Assembly (NCBI GenBank): GCA_910587785.1
Contig: CAJUOA010000013.1
Span: 1-45,417 of the forward strand
Length of the DNA: 45,417 nt
Reading direction: 5' to 3'
Source: an uncultured Oscillospiraceae bacterium
GTDB taxonomy: Bacteria > Bacillota > Clostridia > Oscillospirales > Oscillospiraceae
In this document: piece by piece, positions 1 through 7,896 of the stretch
Layout: every line of letters begins with the position of its first letter
Position numbering within the stretch: the stretch's first letter is position 1
The notes under the pieces: generated by a model
Told to the model about the DNA's origin: nothing
Database searches by the model: none
Seen by the model: only the letters and a program-made list of their open reading frames with translations
Made by a program: the position numbers and the translations under genes

Positions 1-1
1 C

Positions 2-3000
2 GCTTACGAGACCTTCAAGATGGAGAAGCTCGAGGGTGTGGTCACCGGTAACGAGGTCGCTGACCTGAAAGAGAGCTCCCCCCTGACCGCTGGTCAGACC
101 CGCCTGGTGATCGATGGCCGCGAGGAGATCGTGGACATCCCCACCAGCCTGGACAAGATCGGCAAGAGCGTTCGCGCTTACATCCGTCCCCAGGGCGGCA
201 CCACCCGCAAGCAGCTGGTCACCGCTGACGTGTACGACACCGAGCTGAACCATGTCTATGACAGCTTCGCTCCTGTCAGCTCCGTTGGCAACTCCACCGG
301 CAGCGAGAACGGCATCAACAGCATCGTGGGTGCTGAGCACTTCATCAACTACGATTTCGTCAACCGCTGGACTGCCAGCATCCGCATCACCTACACCATG
401 GACGTGAAGTGGACCCAATATCAGGCTTTCTCCATGCGTCGTGACAATGGTGGCAAGCTGTATCCCTATGTCAAGGATGCCAACATGGCCACCCGTACTG
501 ACGAGATCACCGGCATCAACAGCAACAGCAATACTGCCGATTGGAGCACTCTTCTGACTACTGATGCTGACTACACCTACACCTACACCAAGAGCATCCC
601 TCTGGATGAGATGCTGACTTCTGACGACTACAACAACCTGTACAGCATCTTCACCAATGCTGACCGGACCGATCGCAACAAAACTTGGATGGTTGGCGAG
701 GTCTACGTGGGCACTGCTTCCTTCAATGCCCAGGACGACATCTCCGACGATATCCGTTGGACCGACTTCACCAACACCTACCTCCGCAACGAGGCCACCC
801 GCCAGCAGGTCGAGAAGAATGGCCGCGGCAACCGCCTCATCATCATCGACAACGACGATGACGGCATCGCCGAGTACGTTCTCCAGACCATCTACACCAT
901 CGCCAAGGTCTCCACTGACGCCAAGTACGTGGATAACCTGAACACCAAGCTATATGACAGCTCCAACAGTGACGCCGTCAACAGCACCAGCACCTCCGAC
1001 ACCCTGGTTTCCGTCTCCGGCAAGGAGCTGGCCAAGAGCGAGGAGACTCTGAACTCCGGCGATGTGGTCATCTACGCCTTGATCGACGGCAACATCCGTG
1101 CTCAGAAGGCTGAGATCAAGACCGAGAAGGTCAACACCGTCAACCGCGCCGGTAAGACCATCACCGTTGTCGGCGAGGACGCCGCGACCTACAACGAGTC
1201 CGCTGTCCACACCCACTCCAACGGCCTGAAGTCCTACGTCTCCGGCATGGTGGGCAACACCACTTACACCATGTACTTCGATCTGGACGGCAACCTGGCC
1301 GCCTACACCGAGGGTGCTAACGGCGGTCTGGTGCTCATCACCAACGGCTGGTACCGCAGCACCATCGGCGGCCCCGAGTATGCTGTTCAGGCTTACCTTG
1401 ACGGCGCTCTCCAGACTGTGAACGTCGCCAACAACGGCAACCTGTTCATCAATCCCAGCAGCGCCAACAACAACTGGAACGCGCTGAAGAGGTCCTTCGG
1501 CGAAAACGGGAACATCAACAATCAGAATCTCAATGGTAAGGACAACAAGGTCCACACCATCGTGGCCAACCTGGACGGCGAGATTCTGACCCCCGTTGAC
1601 AAGGCGTATCTGTATAGCCAGCAGCTGCGTATGCTGGACATGAAGGATAACGTCATCCCCGGCCGCGACAATAACTCCAACAACAATCCCATCAGCTGGG
1701 GTATCCCCTACGAGACCAACTACAGCACCGGCACTGCTTACACTGCTAATGGCAGTTATACGAATGGTGTCAAGGACCAGAACACCACTTACGCCCCCGA
1801 TGCTGACCACTACGAGGTCCGCGCCCTGTCCAACACTGTGTACTACACCGTGTCCCGCGGCATCGGCTACGACAACGTGACCAACGCTGACCAGGACTAT
1901 GGTCTCAACAACGTTGTGGTCCGCTCCTACACCGGCTATAACAACGTCCCCAGCATCGATAAGCAGTACATCGAGGATGTCTATGTTGTCGGTGCGAAGG
2001 CTCACGCCATCGAGAGTGGCAACAGCCCGGTTTACTACACCGCTCAGGTGGTTGTCATTGAGCTGAGCGAGGGCTACAACCGCAACAGTGAGCAGGTCTT
2101 CATCCCCGACTTCTCCGAGGTCACCAACTCCGTGGGTATTGAGAACGTCACCATGATCCGCGGCAACGGCGTCAAGGAGACCGTCCAGGTCGATATGACC
2201 AAGTCTCACATTGACTCCAGCTACTACTATGATCCCGCTAACGGTTCCATCCATGGCAACCGCATTCCGGGCCTGTACTTCATGGATCCCAGCGACAGCG
2301 ATCCCAACGTCTATGTGATCCAGCGTATGACTCCCGCTGACGTCCGCGACAACGACTACCTGGTCGGCTATGTCCGCGAGAGCTACAACACCCTGAGCAA
2401 CAACTACGCTCAGATCAACACCCGTGTCCGTCCTGCTGACGCAGGTCGCGGCTATGTCGATACCGAAACTTGGCAGTGGAATACCGCCTGGTTTGGTGAC
2501 AACGGCAACCTGATCGCGGCTGACGCTACTACACCTAAGATTCCCGAGTACAGCGCTGAGTGGCAGAGCAAGGCCTTCGGCACCGACAGCAAGGCCTACA
2601 CCTACGGCGGCTCCACTGCCAGCCTGAACGAGGTCCCCGCGACTGAGGCTCTTGCTCAGTACCGTCAGGACAACGCTGGTACCACCATCAGCGGTCTGAA
2701 CGAGCGTTGGAACGGCGAGTCCCCCGCAACTGATCCCCTCGCTTTCAACCAGAACAACCTCAACGAGGTCCTGGTCCGCTACAGCGGCGGCACTGTGGTC
2801 TACGCCATCTCCTTCAACGAGACCGATAACAAGGCCGCTCAGAAGGTCTGGTGGAACTACCTGCCCCTGGATGGTCAGCCCGAGATCAAGAACGCTCCCA
2901 CGCTGACTGTCAATGGTAAAACCTATACCGCTGACGGCAACAACCAGTTCACTGTCAACCTCACTTGGGCCGAGGCCGGTGAGAACTACACCATCACGGT

Positions 3001-4549
3001 GAACAATGGTAAGCTTGACAACGGCAGCGAGACATCCCGCACCTTTGCCCGTGTTGATGCCGGTGCAACCCACAACGGCACGATCATCGGTGACAACGGC
3101 AATGCTTATTCCTACGTCATAAATCAGGGTGCCAAGATCGGCACTACCCCTGAACTGGAGTCCAAGGACCTCAGCAAGGTGGAAGTTCTGGCTGACACCG
3201 CTCCTTACAAGTACAACGTTAATGTGTTGAGCGACAGCACCATCAGCATCACCGATGTGGAGAACATTCTGCGCGTCAAGAATGGTGCGCTGAAGGAGCT
3301 GCGTGCGTACAGTTCTTCCTATGTTGTTGGTGGTGAGAACCAGGCTCTGGAGAAGAACCAGACCGTGACTGCCGCCAGCGTCTTCGAGATCGATTATGAA
3401 GATGCGAACGGTCTGTTGAAGACGTGGATCGCCAACGTCACTCCCGTGGCTTCCGGCAGCTGGAATCCTGTCGGTGTTGCGACCTTCGAGATTCAGCCTG
3501 CCACCATTAAGAAGGTCTATATCGACTACGGCGAGCCGACCCAGGAAGAGCTCATCGGCACTGCTGGTACCGGCACCAACAAGAAGTTCACGGTCCCCGC
3601 TGGCAGTAAGATCACGGTTGTTGCCGATGGCAGTTGCAAGATCGTGCTCAATAGCACTGACATCAGCACCATCGATGGCAGCACCGTCGTTTACGATGCC
3701 GTCGCCAATGAGACCCGCGGCACCTACACACTCAGCAGTGGTAATCATGGTAATGTCGGCTTCTTTGCTCAGACCATCAACTCCGTTGACGCCAAGGTTG
3801 CTTCCATCTCTCTGAATAATGTTCGGAAGAATGAGGGTGCCAAGGCTGAGGTAACTGGACTGAACACCACCAGCACCACCGTCACCATCACTCTGCCCAA
3901 AGGCACCCAGGCGAACAGCATTCCCGCGGCGGGTTCCTTCAATTGGAGCAGTGTCTACAAGTGGGTCGATGTTGACGGAATGGCTTACACGGGAAGCTTC
4001 GATACCGGTTCTCTTGTGAACGCGACGCCTGATGCTGGCTGCGCGGCCACTTGGACCTTCAAGATTAACGGCGAGGGCGGCGGTGCTGACTGCGATGTCA
4101 AGATCAACTTCGTTATCGGTGACAAGAGCGCTTACCGCTTCGAGTTCTGGGCCGGCGGCGGTTCGAATAAGCTGAACACCTGGTCCGGTCGCGTGAACAT
4201 CTGCGTTAAAGACCTCGGCACCGACACTTGGCTGAATAATGTTGCGTTGGCTCAGCTGTTCGGCGCGGCGAACAGCGAGGCTACTGTGACTTTGACCTTC
4301 AATGGAAAGACCTACACCCCGACCGTGTATGCGTTCAAGGGCGATGAGTCTGGTACTCCCAGCCAGTGGTTCGTGAGACTCCAGCTCAGCGATGCTGCCA
4401 AGCAGGAACTCATCAGCGCTGATACAGCTCTGAGTTGCACCTACACCGACGGTGTAAAGACCAGTGGGAGCGGTACCTTCGCTATTGCACCCTCCGGCTC
4501 CGACTTCGATATTGCTGTTATCAACGGCGTGATCGGTGTTGATAAGTGA
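2..4549 (+). CDS. Giant surface / S-layer-type protein, 5' end outside window
   Basis: The reading frame is open from base 2, so the gene starts upstream of the window; the Met codon at 20 is internal. At least 1,515 residues are visible. They are rich in Asn, Thr, Ser, Gly, Asp and Tyr, without membrane segments and almost without Cys, as in secreted beta-rich cell-surface proteins. The visible N-terminal stretch (KLEGVVTGNEVADL) resembles the region that follows N-terminal SLH modules in large Oscillospiraceae surface proteins, so SLH anchors may lie upstream; none is visible here. Codon choice is very strongly biased (AAC, ATC, GGC, CTG, GTC), pointing to high expression. An intrinsic terminator follows 29 nt after the stop. 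Surface location is well supported; S-layer function is inference. Confidence 0.8.
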   Translation, partial: AYETFKMEKLEGVVTGNEVADLKESSPLTAGQTRLVIDGREEIVDIPTSLDKIGKSVRAYIRPQGGTTRKQLVTADVYDTELNHVYDSFAPVSSVGNSTGSENGINSIVGAEHFINYDFVNRWTASIRITYTMDVKWTQYQAFSMRRDNGGKLYPYVKDANMATRTDEITGINSNSNTADWSTLLTTDADYTYTYTKSIPLDEMLTSDDYNNLYSIFTNADRTDRNKTWMVGEVYVGTASFNAQDDISDDIRWTDFTNTYLRNEATRQQVEKNGRGNRLIIIDNDDDGIAEYVLQTIYTIAKVSTDAKYVDNLNTKLYDSSNSDAVNSTSTSDTLVSVSGKELAKSEETLNSGDVVIYALIDGNIRAQKAEIKTEKVNTVNRAGKTITVVGEDAATYNESAVHTHSNGLKSYVSGMVGNTTYTMYFDLDGNLAAYTEGANGGLVLITNGWYRSTIGGPEYAVQAYLDGALQTVNVANNGNLFINPSSANNNWNALKRSFGENGNINNQNLNGKDNKVHTIVANLDGEILTPVDKAYLYSQQLRMLDMKDNVIPGRDNNSNNNPISWGIPYETNYSTGTAYTANGSYTNGVKDQNTTYAPDADHYEVRALSNTVYYTVSRGIGYDNVTNADQDYGLNNVVVRSYTGYNNVPSIDKQYIEDVYVVGAKAHAIESGNSPVYYTAQVVVIELSEGYNRNSEQVFIPDFSEVTNSVGIENVTMIRGNGVKETVQVDMTKSHIDSSYYYDPANGSIHGNRIPGLYFMDPSDSDPNVYVIQRMTPADVRDNDYLVGYVRESYNTLSNNYAQINTRVRPADAGRGYVDTETWQWNTAWFGDNGNLIAADATTPKIPEYSAEWQSKAFGTDSKAYTYGGSTASLNEVPATEALAQYRQDNAGTTISGLNERWNGESPATDPLAFNQNNLNEVLVRYSGGTVVYAISFNETDNKAAQKVWWNYLPLDGQPEIKNAPTLTVNGKTYTADGNNQFTVNLTWAEAGENYTITVNNGKLDNGSETSRTFARVDAGATHNGTIIGDNGNAYSYVINQGAKIGTTPELESKDLSKVEVLADTAPYKYNVNVLSDSTISITDVENILRVKNGALKELRAYSSSYVVGGENQALEKNQTVTAASVFEIDYEDANGLLKTWIANVTPVASGSWNPVGVATFEIQPATIKKVYIDYGEPTQEELIGTAGTGTNKKFTVPAGSKITVVADGSCKIVLNSTDISTIDGSTVVYDAVANETRGTYTLSSGNHGNVGFFAQTINSVDAKVASISLNNVRKNEGAKAEVTGLNTTSTTVTITLPKGTQANSIPAAGSFNWSSVYKWVDVDGMAYTGSFDTGSLVNATPDAGCAATWTFKINGEGGGADCDVKINFVIGDKSAYRFEFWAGGGSNKLNTWSGRVNICVKDLGTDTWLNNVALAQLFGAANSEATVTLTFNGKTYTPTVYAFKGDESGTPSQWFVRLQLSDAAKQELISADTALSCTYTDGVKTSGSGTFAIAPSGSDFDIAVINGVIGVDK

Positions 4550-4578
4550 TCTCCCTTCAAAACTCATAAGCGAACAAA

Positions 4579-4615
4579 AGCCCCCCGAGGACACCGTCCT
4601 CGGGGGGCTCCCCCT
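4579..4615. terminator. Bidirectional intrinsic terminator
   Basis: A perfect 14-bp stem (4579-4592 with 4596-4609) with an ACC loop lies between two convergent genes, 29 nt after the surface-protein stop and 12 nt before the end of the minus-strand gene. The downstream T-tract is short (ccccctttat), but the adenine-rich upstream flank supplies a U-tract for minus-strand transcripts. Confidence 0.85.
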
Positions 4616-4620
4616 TTATC

Positions 4621-5085
4621 TTAACGGAAAGCGATGTAGTTGTACAGCTCCCCGTTTTTATTGACTTCTGGATAGATGTTAACCGGATCGTGGTACCCAA
4701 ACCGAAACCCCTTTTCCGTCAGATAGATGTGTCCGGAGGTGACGCCGGGCCCCGCCATCACGACCCCCTGTCCGACATTGTTGAGCGTGTAGGTGAGCTG
4801 GCTGTAGCAGATCAGCAGGAAACTGGGATGGAACCCCAGGTCAAACTCCCGGTCCGCCGCGCCGTTCCCGGTGTAGCTCCCCACCGTATAGGGCATATTG
4901 CTCGGTCCGAAGGCGGCCACGGCGGTTTTCCGGGCAGTTTCCGCAGTCTTCTGCGCGTCCGCCGCCGCTGCCGCCGTGCTGGTCATCCCGCTTTCCAGGT
5001 TGTTCATCGCGCCGTTGAAGTCCTCCATCCGGATCAGGTCATTGAGTTCCCACTGGGGCAGGCCATAGTTTTTGGTGTGATTCAT
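4621..5085 (-). CDS. Phage tail-fibre-like protein, orphan
   Basis: A 154-residue protein. The N-terminus (NYGLPQWELNDLIRMEDFN) matches the short module that opens many clostridial prophage tail/collar proteins. An Ala-rich probable coiled coil follows (about residues 30-55), then a segment GSYTGNGAADREFDLGF like the beta-rich ends of tail appendage proteins. The start is supported by AAAGGAG 7 nt upstream. No other phage gene is nearby, so this is a prophage remnant or a domesticated adhesin-like gene. Family likeness is by pattern; function is unknown. Confidence 0.6.
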   Translation of the reverse strand: MNHTKNYGLPQWELNDLIRMEDFNGAMNNLESGMTSTAAAAADAQKTAETARKTAVAAFGPSNMPYTVGSYTGNGAADREFDLGFHPSFLLICYSQLTYTLNNVGQGVVMAGPGVTSGHIYLTEKGFRFGYHDPVNIYPEVNKNGELYNYIAFR

Positions 5086-5122
5086 GATATTTCTCCTTTA
5101 AATTTGATTTTGTAACGAAAGA

Positions 5123-5147
5123 CCGTTACACATTCGGTGTGTAACGG
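5123..5147 (-). terminator. Inverted repeat, possible cysK terminator
   Basis: Perfect 10-bp arms, CCGTTACACA and TGTGTAACGG, flank a 5-nt TTCGG loop. Read on the minus strand it lies 61 nt after the cysK stop and is followed by TCTTTCG, a weak U-tract. It may be a weak terminator, or a hairpin in the leader of the next minus-strand gene. Confidence 0.45.
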
Positions 5148-5207
5148 CGAAAAATTGCACAGGAGCGTGCATGGTCAAATCACCCAAAAAACCGGTGCTC
5201 CAGCTGT

Positions 5208-6131
5208 CTAAAAAGCCGACAGATACCGCTCCCCGGTGTCCGGCAGGAGGGTGACGATCGTCTTCCCGGCGTTTTCCGCCCGTTTCGCCAGCTGTACTGC
5301 CGCCCAGACCGCCGCGCCGGAGGATATCCCGGCAAAGACGCCCTCCGTTTTGGCGAGGCGCTTCATCGTGTCGAGGGCGTCCCCGTCGGTGACGGTGATA
5401 ATCCCGTCATAGATGTCCGTATCCAGCGCCTCCGGCACGAACCCCGCGCCGATGCCCTGGATCTTGTGGCTCCCCGGCGCGCCTCCGCTGAGGACCGGGG
5501 ACGCCGCCGGTTCCACAGCCACGATCTGGACTGCCGGGTTTTTCCCCTTTAAAAACGTCCCCACGCCTGTGATGGTCCCTCCGGTGCCCACCCCCGCGGC
5601 AAAGATGTCCACCGCGCCTCCGGCGGCGTTCCAGATCTCCGGGCCGGTAGTCTCCCGGTGGGCGGCGGCGTTGGCGGGATTGCTGAACTGGTCCGGGATG
5701 AAGCTGCCCGGGAGCTGTGCGGAGAGCTCCCGCGCCTTCTCGATCGCTCCGGCCATCCCCCTGCGGGCCTCTGTGAGGACCACCTCGGCGCCGTAAGCGC
5801 TGATGAGGCGGCAGCGCTCCCGGCTCATGTTCTCCGGCATGACCACGATAAGCCGGTATCCCCGCACCGCCGCCAGAGCCGCCAGAGCGATCCCCGTATT
5901 GCCGGAGGTGGGCTCGATGACAATCCCTCCGGGCTTCAGTACGCCCCGGCGTCCGGCGTCGTCCAGCATGGCGCGGGCGGCGCGGTCCTTGGCGCTCCCG
6001 GCGATGCTGGAGCGCTCCAGCTTGACCAGTACCCTGGCCTCCAGCGCCTCCTCCCGGGCGATGCGCGTCAGCTCCAGCAGGGGTGTGCGCCCGATCAGCT
6101 GTTCCGCGCTGGTGTAGATAGTATCCGACAT
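5208..6131 (-). CDS. cysK: Cysteine synthase (O-acetylserine sulfhydrylase)
   Basis: A 307-residue PLP enzyme of the beta family that makes L-cysteine from O-acetylserine and sulfide in the cytosol. Visible features are Lys48 in SAKDRAA (Schiff-base lysine), the substrate loop TSGNTG near residue 75, the glycine-rich phosphate-binding loop GVGTGGT near residue 180, and the C-terminal SSGAAVWAA segment. Length is typical of CysK/CysM. The gene stands alone on the minus strand. Its 5' region up to the divergent ssnA unit is about 400 bp, with no clear promoter or cysteine-responsive element that I can recognise. A CysM-like or cystathionine beta-synthase-like preference cannot be excluded. Confidence 0.92.
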   Translation of the reverse strand: MSDTIYTSAEQLIGRTPLLELTRIAREEALEARVLVKLERSSIAGSAKDRAARAMLDDAGRRGVLKPGGIVIEPTSGNTGIALAALAAVRGYRLIVVMPENMSRERCRLISAYGAEVVLTEARRGMAGAIEKARELSAQLPGSFIPDQFSNPANAAAHRETTGPEIWNAAGGAVDIFAAGVGTGGTITGVGTFLKGKNPAVQIVAVEPAASPVLSGGAPGSHKIQGIGAGFVPEALDTDIYDGIITVTDGDALDTMKRLAKTEGVFAGISSGAAVWAAVQLAKRAENAGKTIVTLLPDTGERYLSAF

Positions 6132-6357
6132 AGAAGCCCTCCTGGTGAGATGAGATGTGGGCTCCGCCCGGCGGCGGAGGCGCTGTCCATCCTATGCGGC
6201 GGAGGCGGGTCATATCCCCGGCTCACGCGTCTTATGCAATAGGGACGGGTATCCCTGCGGATATCCCGGAGGTCCCATGCGGAGATAGAAGCGCGGTCCA
6301 GGCGTCCGCTTCGCCGGTTTGCACAAATTTCCACCCGGAATTTCGGCGGCGGTCCTG
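6132..6357. other. Intergenic stretch upstream of cysK
   Basis: This GC-rich DNA lies between cysK (minus) and the ssnA promoter (plus). A good SD (AGGAGG) for cysK lies immediately upstream of its ATG. I found no convincing -35/-10 pair, T-box or SAM-type element for cysK; the best minus-strand match, TTGCAT then GATATG, is poor. Short ORFs here look like chance frames. Confidence 0.4.
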
Positions 6358-6386
6358 TTGCAATCTCCCGGAAAATCCAGTATAAT
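6358..6386 (+). promoter_or_regulatory. Sigma-A promoter for ssnA-ygfK
   Basis: TTGCAA (6358-6363), a 17-nt spacer and a perfect TATAAT (6381-6386). Transcription would start near 6393, giving a leader of about 145 nt before the ssnA ATG. Confidence 0.8.
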
Positions 6387-6396
6387 TGACGTATAA

Positions 6397-6504
6397 CTTC
6401 ATACGGTGATAGCTGTAACGAAGTGCTTCGCGCACGGGCTTTATTGACCTATCACTCGGCCCATGCCTGAGTGTTTCAGACCCCAAGGGTTTGGAACATT
6501 TTTT
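6397..6504 (+). ncRNA. Candidate riboswitch / attenuator leader of ssnA-ygfK, class not recognised
   Basis: Immediately after the promoter the leader can form a 7-bp helix GTGATAG (6406-6412) with CTATCAC (6449-6455), enclosing a small hairpin GTGC/GCAC (6423-6426 with 6432-6435). CACTC (6453-6457) can pair instead with GAGTG (6469-6473), which would break the first helix. A 10-bp terminator hairpin follows (6474-6483 with 6487-6496, loop CAA, with wobbles), then six T at 6499-6504, 32 nt before the ssnA start. An enclosed domain, mutually exclusive pairings and an intrinsic terminator upstream of the start codon form the architecture of a transcriptional riboswitch. The core does not match the purine, THF, preQ1, guanidine or ZTP consensus as I know them. 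The ligand is presumably a purine or purine breakdown product, inferred from gene context only. Confidence 0.55.
6474..6504 (+). terminator. Intrinsic terminator inside the ssnA leader
   Basis: TTTCAGACCC pairs with GGGTTTGGAA across a CAA loop and is followed by CA and six T. Because it sits between the promoter and the ssnA ribosome binding site, it is a regulatory terminator rather than the end of a gene. Confidence 0.7.
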
Positions 6505-6536
6505 GTTAGACGCCCAGTAAAAAGGAGGAATCGACC

Positions 6537-7877
6537 ATGTACATCCTTGCAAACGGCAGGCTCATTACCCGGGACCCGGCCCTGCCCTATCTGTCCGACG
6601 GCGGCGTGGCCGTGGAGGGGACGAAGATTACCGCCGTGGGGACCACGGCGGAGCTCCGGGAGCGCTATCCGGCGGCGGAGTTCCTGGATGCCCGGGGCGG
6701 CGTCATCCTGCCGGGGCTCATCAACGCCCACACCCACAGCTACTCCGCCCTGGCCCGGGGGCTCGCCATCCAGGGCGCGGACCCGCAGAACTTTTTCGAG
6801 GTCCTGGACACCAAGTGGTGGGCCATCGACAGCAAGCTGACCCTCGCCGGGACCCGGGCAAGCGCCGATGCGCTGTACATCGACTGCATCAAGCAGGGGG
6901 TCACCACCATCTTCGACCACCACGCATCCTACGGGGAGGTCCCCGGGTCCCTCTTCGCCGTGGCGGAGAGCGGGAAGCGCTTCGGCATCCGTTCCTGCCT
7001 CTGCTACGAGGTCAGCGACCGCCACGGGGAGGAGAAGGCGGAAGAGGCCATCGCCGAGAACCGGGACTTCCTGGACGCCTGCGAGAAAGATCCGGACTCC
7101 ATGACCGCGGCTATGTTCGGCGGACACGCCCTCTTCACCCTCAGCGACCGGACCTTTGAAAAGATGGCGGAGGCCAACAACGGCCGCACCGGCTTCCACA
7201 TCCATGTGGCCGAGGGCATGAACGATGTCTACGACAGCATCCGCAATTACGGCCGCCGTCCGGTCCAGCGCCTTCAGGACCACGGCATCCTGGGGCCCAT
7301 GACACTCCTGGGGCACTGCATCCACATCAACACCGCCGAGATGGACATCATCCGGGAGACCGGGACCATGTGCGTCAACAACCCCCAGAGCAACATGGGC
7401 AACGGCGTGGGCTGTTCCCCGGTGCTCCAGCTCCTCAAGCGGGGCATCACCGTGGGCTTGGGCACCGACGCCTACACCAACGACGTGCTGGAGAGCGCCA
7501 AGACGGCTCTGGCCATCCAGCGCCATAACGCGAGCCTGCCCAACATCGCCTGGGGCGAGGTGACGGATATGCTCTTCAAGCACAACCCCGCCATCGCGGA
7601 GAAGTACTTCGGCGTGCCCCTGGGACGCCTTGCCCCCGGCGCGGCGGCGGACGTCATCGTCATGGACTACAAGCCCTACACCCCCTTCTCTGGAGAGAAC
7701 ATCGACGGCCATATGCTCTTCGGCATGACGGGCCGCCAGTGTCAGACCACCATCTGTAACGGAAAGGTCCTCATGCGGGACCGGGAGCTGGCGGGCATCG
7801 ACGAGGAGGCGGAGAACGCCCATATCCTGGAGGAGGCGAAAAAGCTCTGGGGCGGGCTGAACCACTGCCAATACTGA
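6537..7877 (+). CDS. ssnA: SsnA-type aminohydrolase (amidohydrolase superfamily)
   Basis: A 446-residue metal-dependent hydrolase of the guanine-deaminase / chlorohydrolase branch of the amidohydrolase superfamily. Metal-binding signatures appear in order: NAHTH (His65, His67), HIHVAEG, LGHCIH and GLGTDAYTND near the C-terminal third. The AAGGAGG ribosome site fixes the ATG. It is followed after 19 nt by ygfK; the ssnA-ygfK pair belongs to the gut anaerobic purine (xanthine/urate) degradation clusters, often beside selenium-dependent molybdenum hydroxylases. The exact substrate of SsnA is not settled, and deamination or ring hydrolysis of a purine-derived compound is inferred. Expression is probably controlled by the leader RNA upstream. 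Confidence 0.88.
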   Translation: MYILANGRLITRDPALPYLSDGGVAVEGTKITAVGTTAELRERYPAAEFLDARGGVILPGLINAHTHSYSALARGLAIQGADPQNFFEVLDTKWWAIDSKLTLAGTRASADALYIDCIKQGVTTIFDHHASYGEVPGSLFAVAESGKRFGIRSCLCYEVSDRHGEEKAEEAIAENRDFLDACEKDPDSMTAAMFGGHALFTLSDRTFEKMAEANNGRTGFHIHVAEGMNDVYDSIRNYGRRPVQRLQDHGILGPMTLLGHCIHINTAEMDIIRETGTMCVNNPQSNMGNGVGCSPVLQLLKRGITVGLGTDAYTNDVLESAKTALAIQRHNASLPNIAWGEVTDMLFKHNPAIAEKYFGVPLGRLAPGAAADVIVMDYKPYTPFSGENIDGHMLFGMTGRQCQTTICNGKVLMRDRELAGIDEEAENAHILEEAKKLWGGLNHCQY

Positions 7878-7896
7878 GCGGAGAAAGGAACGCGCT

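Noticed and set aside
950..4594. Minus-strand open frame of 1,214 codons opposite the giant surface protein
   Set aside because: It is the antisense shadow of a strongly biased GC-rich gene, has no ribosome site, starts inside the terminator, and its product is low-complexity Val/Gly/Asp-rich sequence without recognisable domains.
6387..6504. Classical purine (guanine/adenine) riboswitch before ssnA
   Set aside because: The conserved three-way-junction bases (TATA near P1, TTTCTACC-like J2/3 and GACTAT) are not present in the right order.
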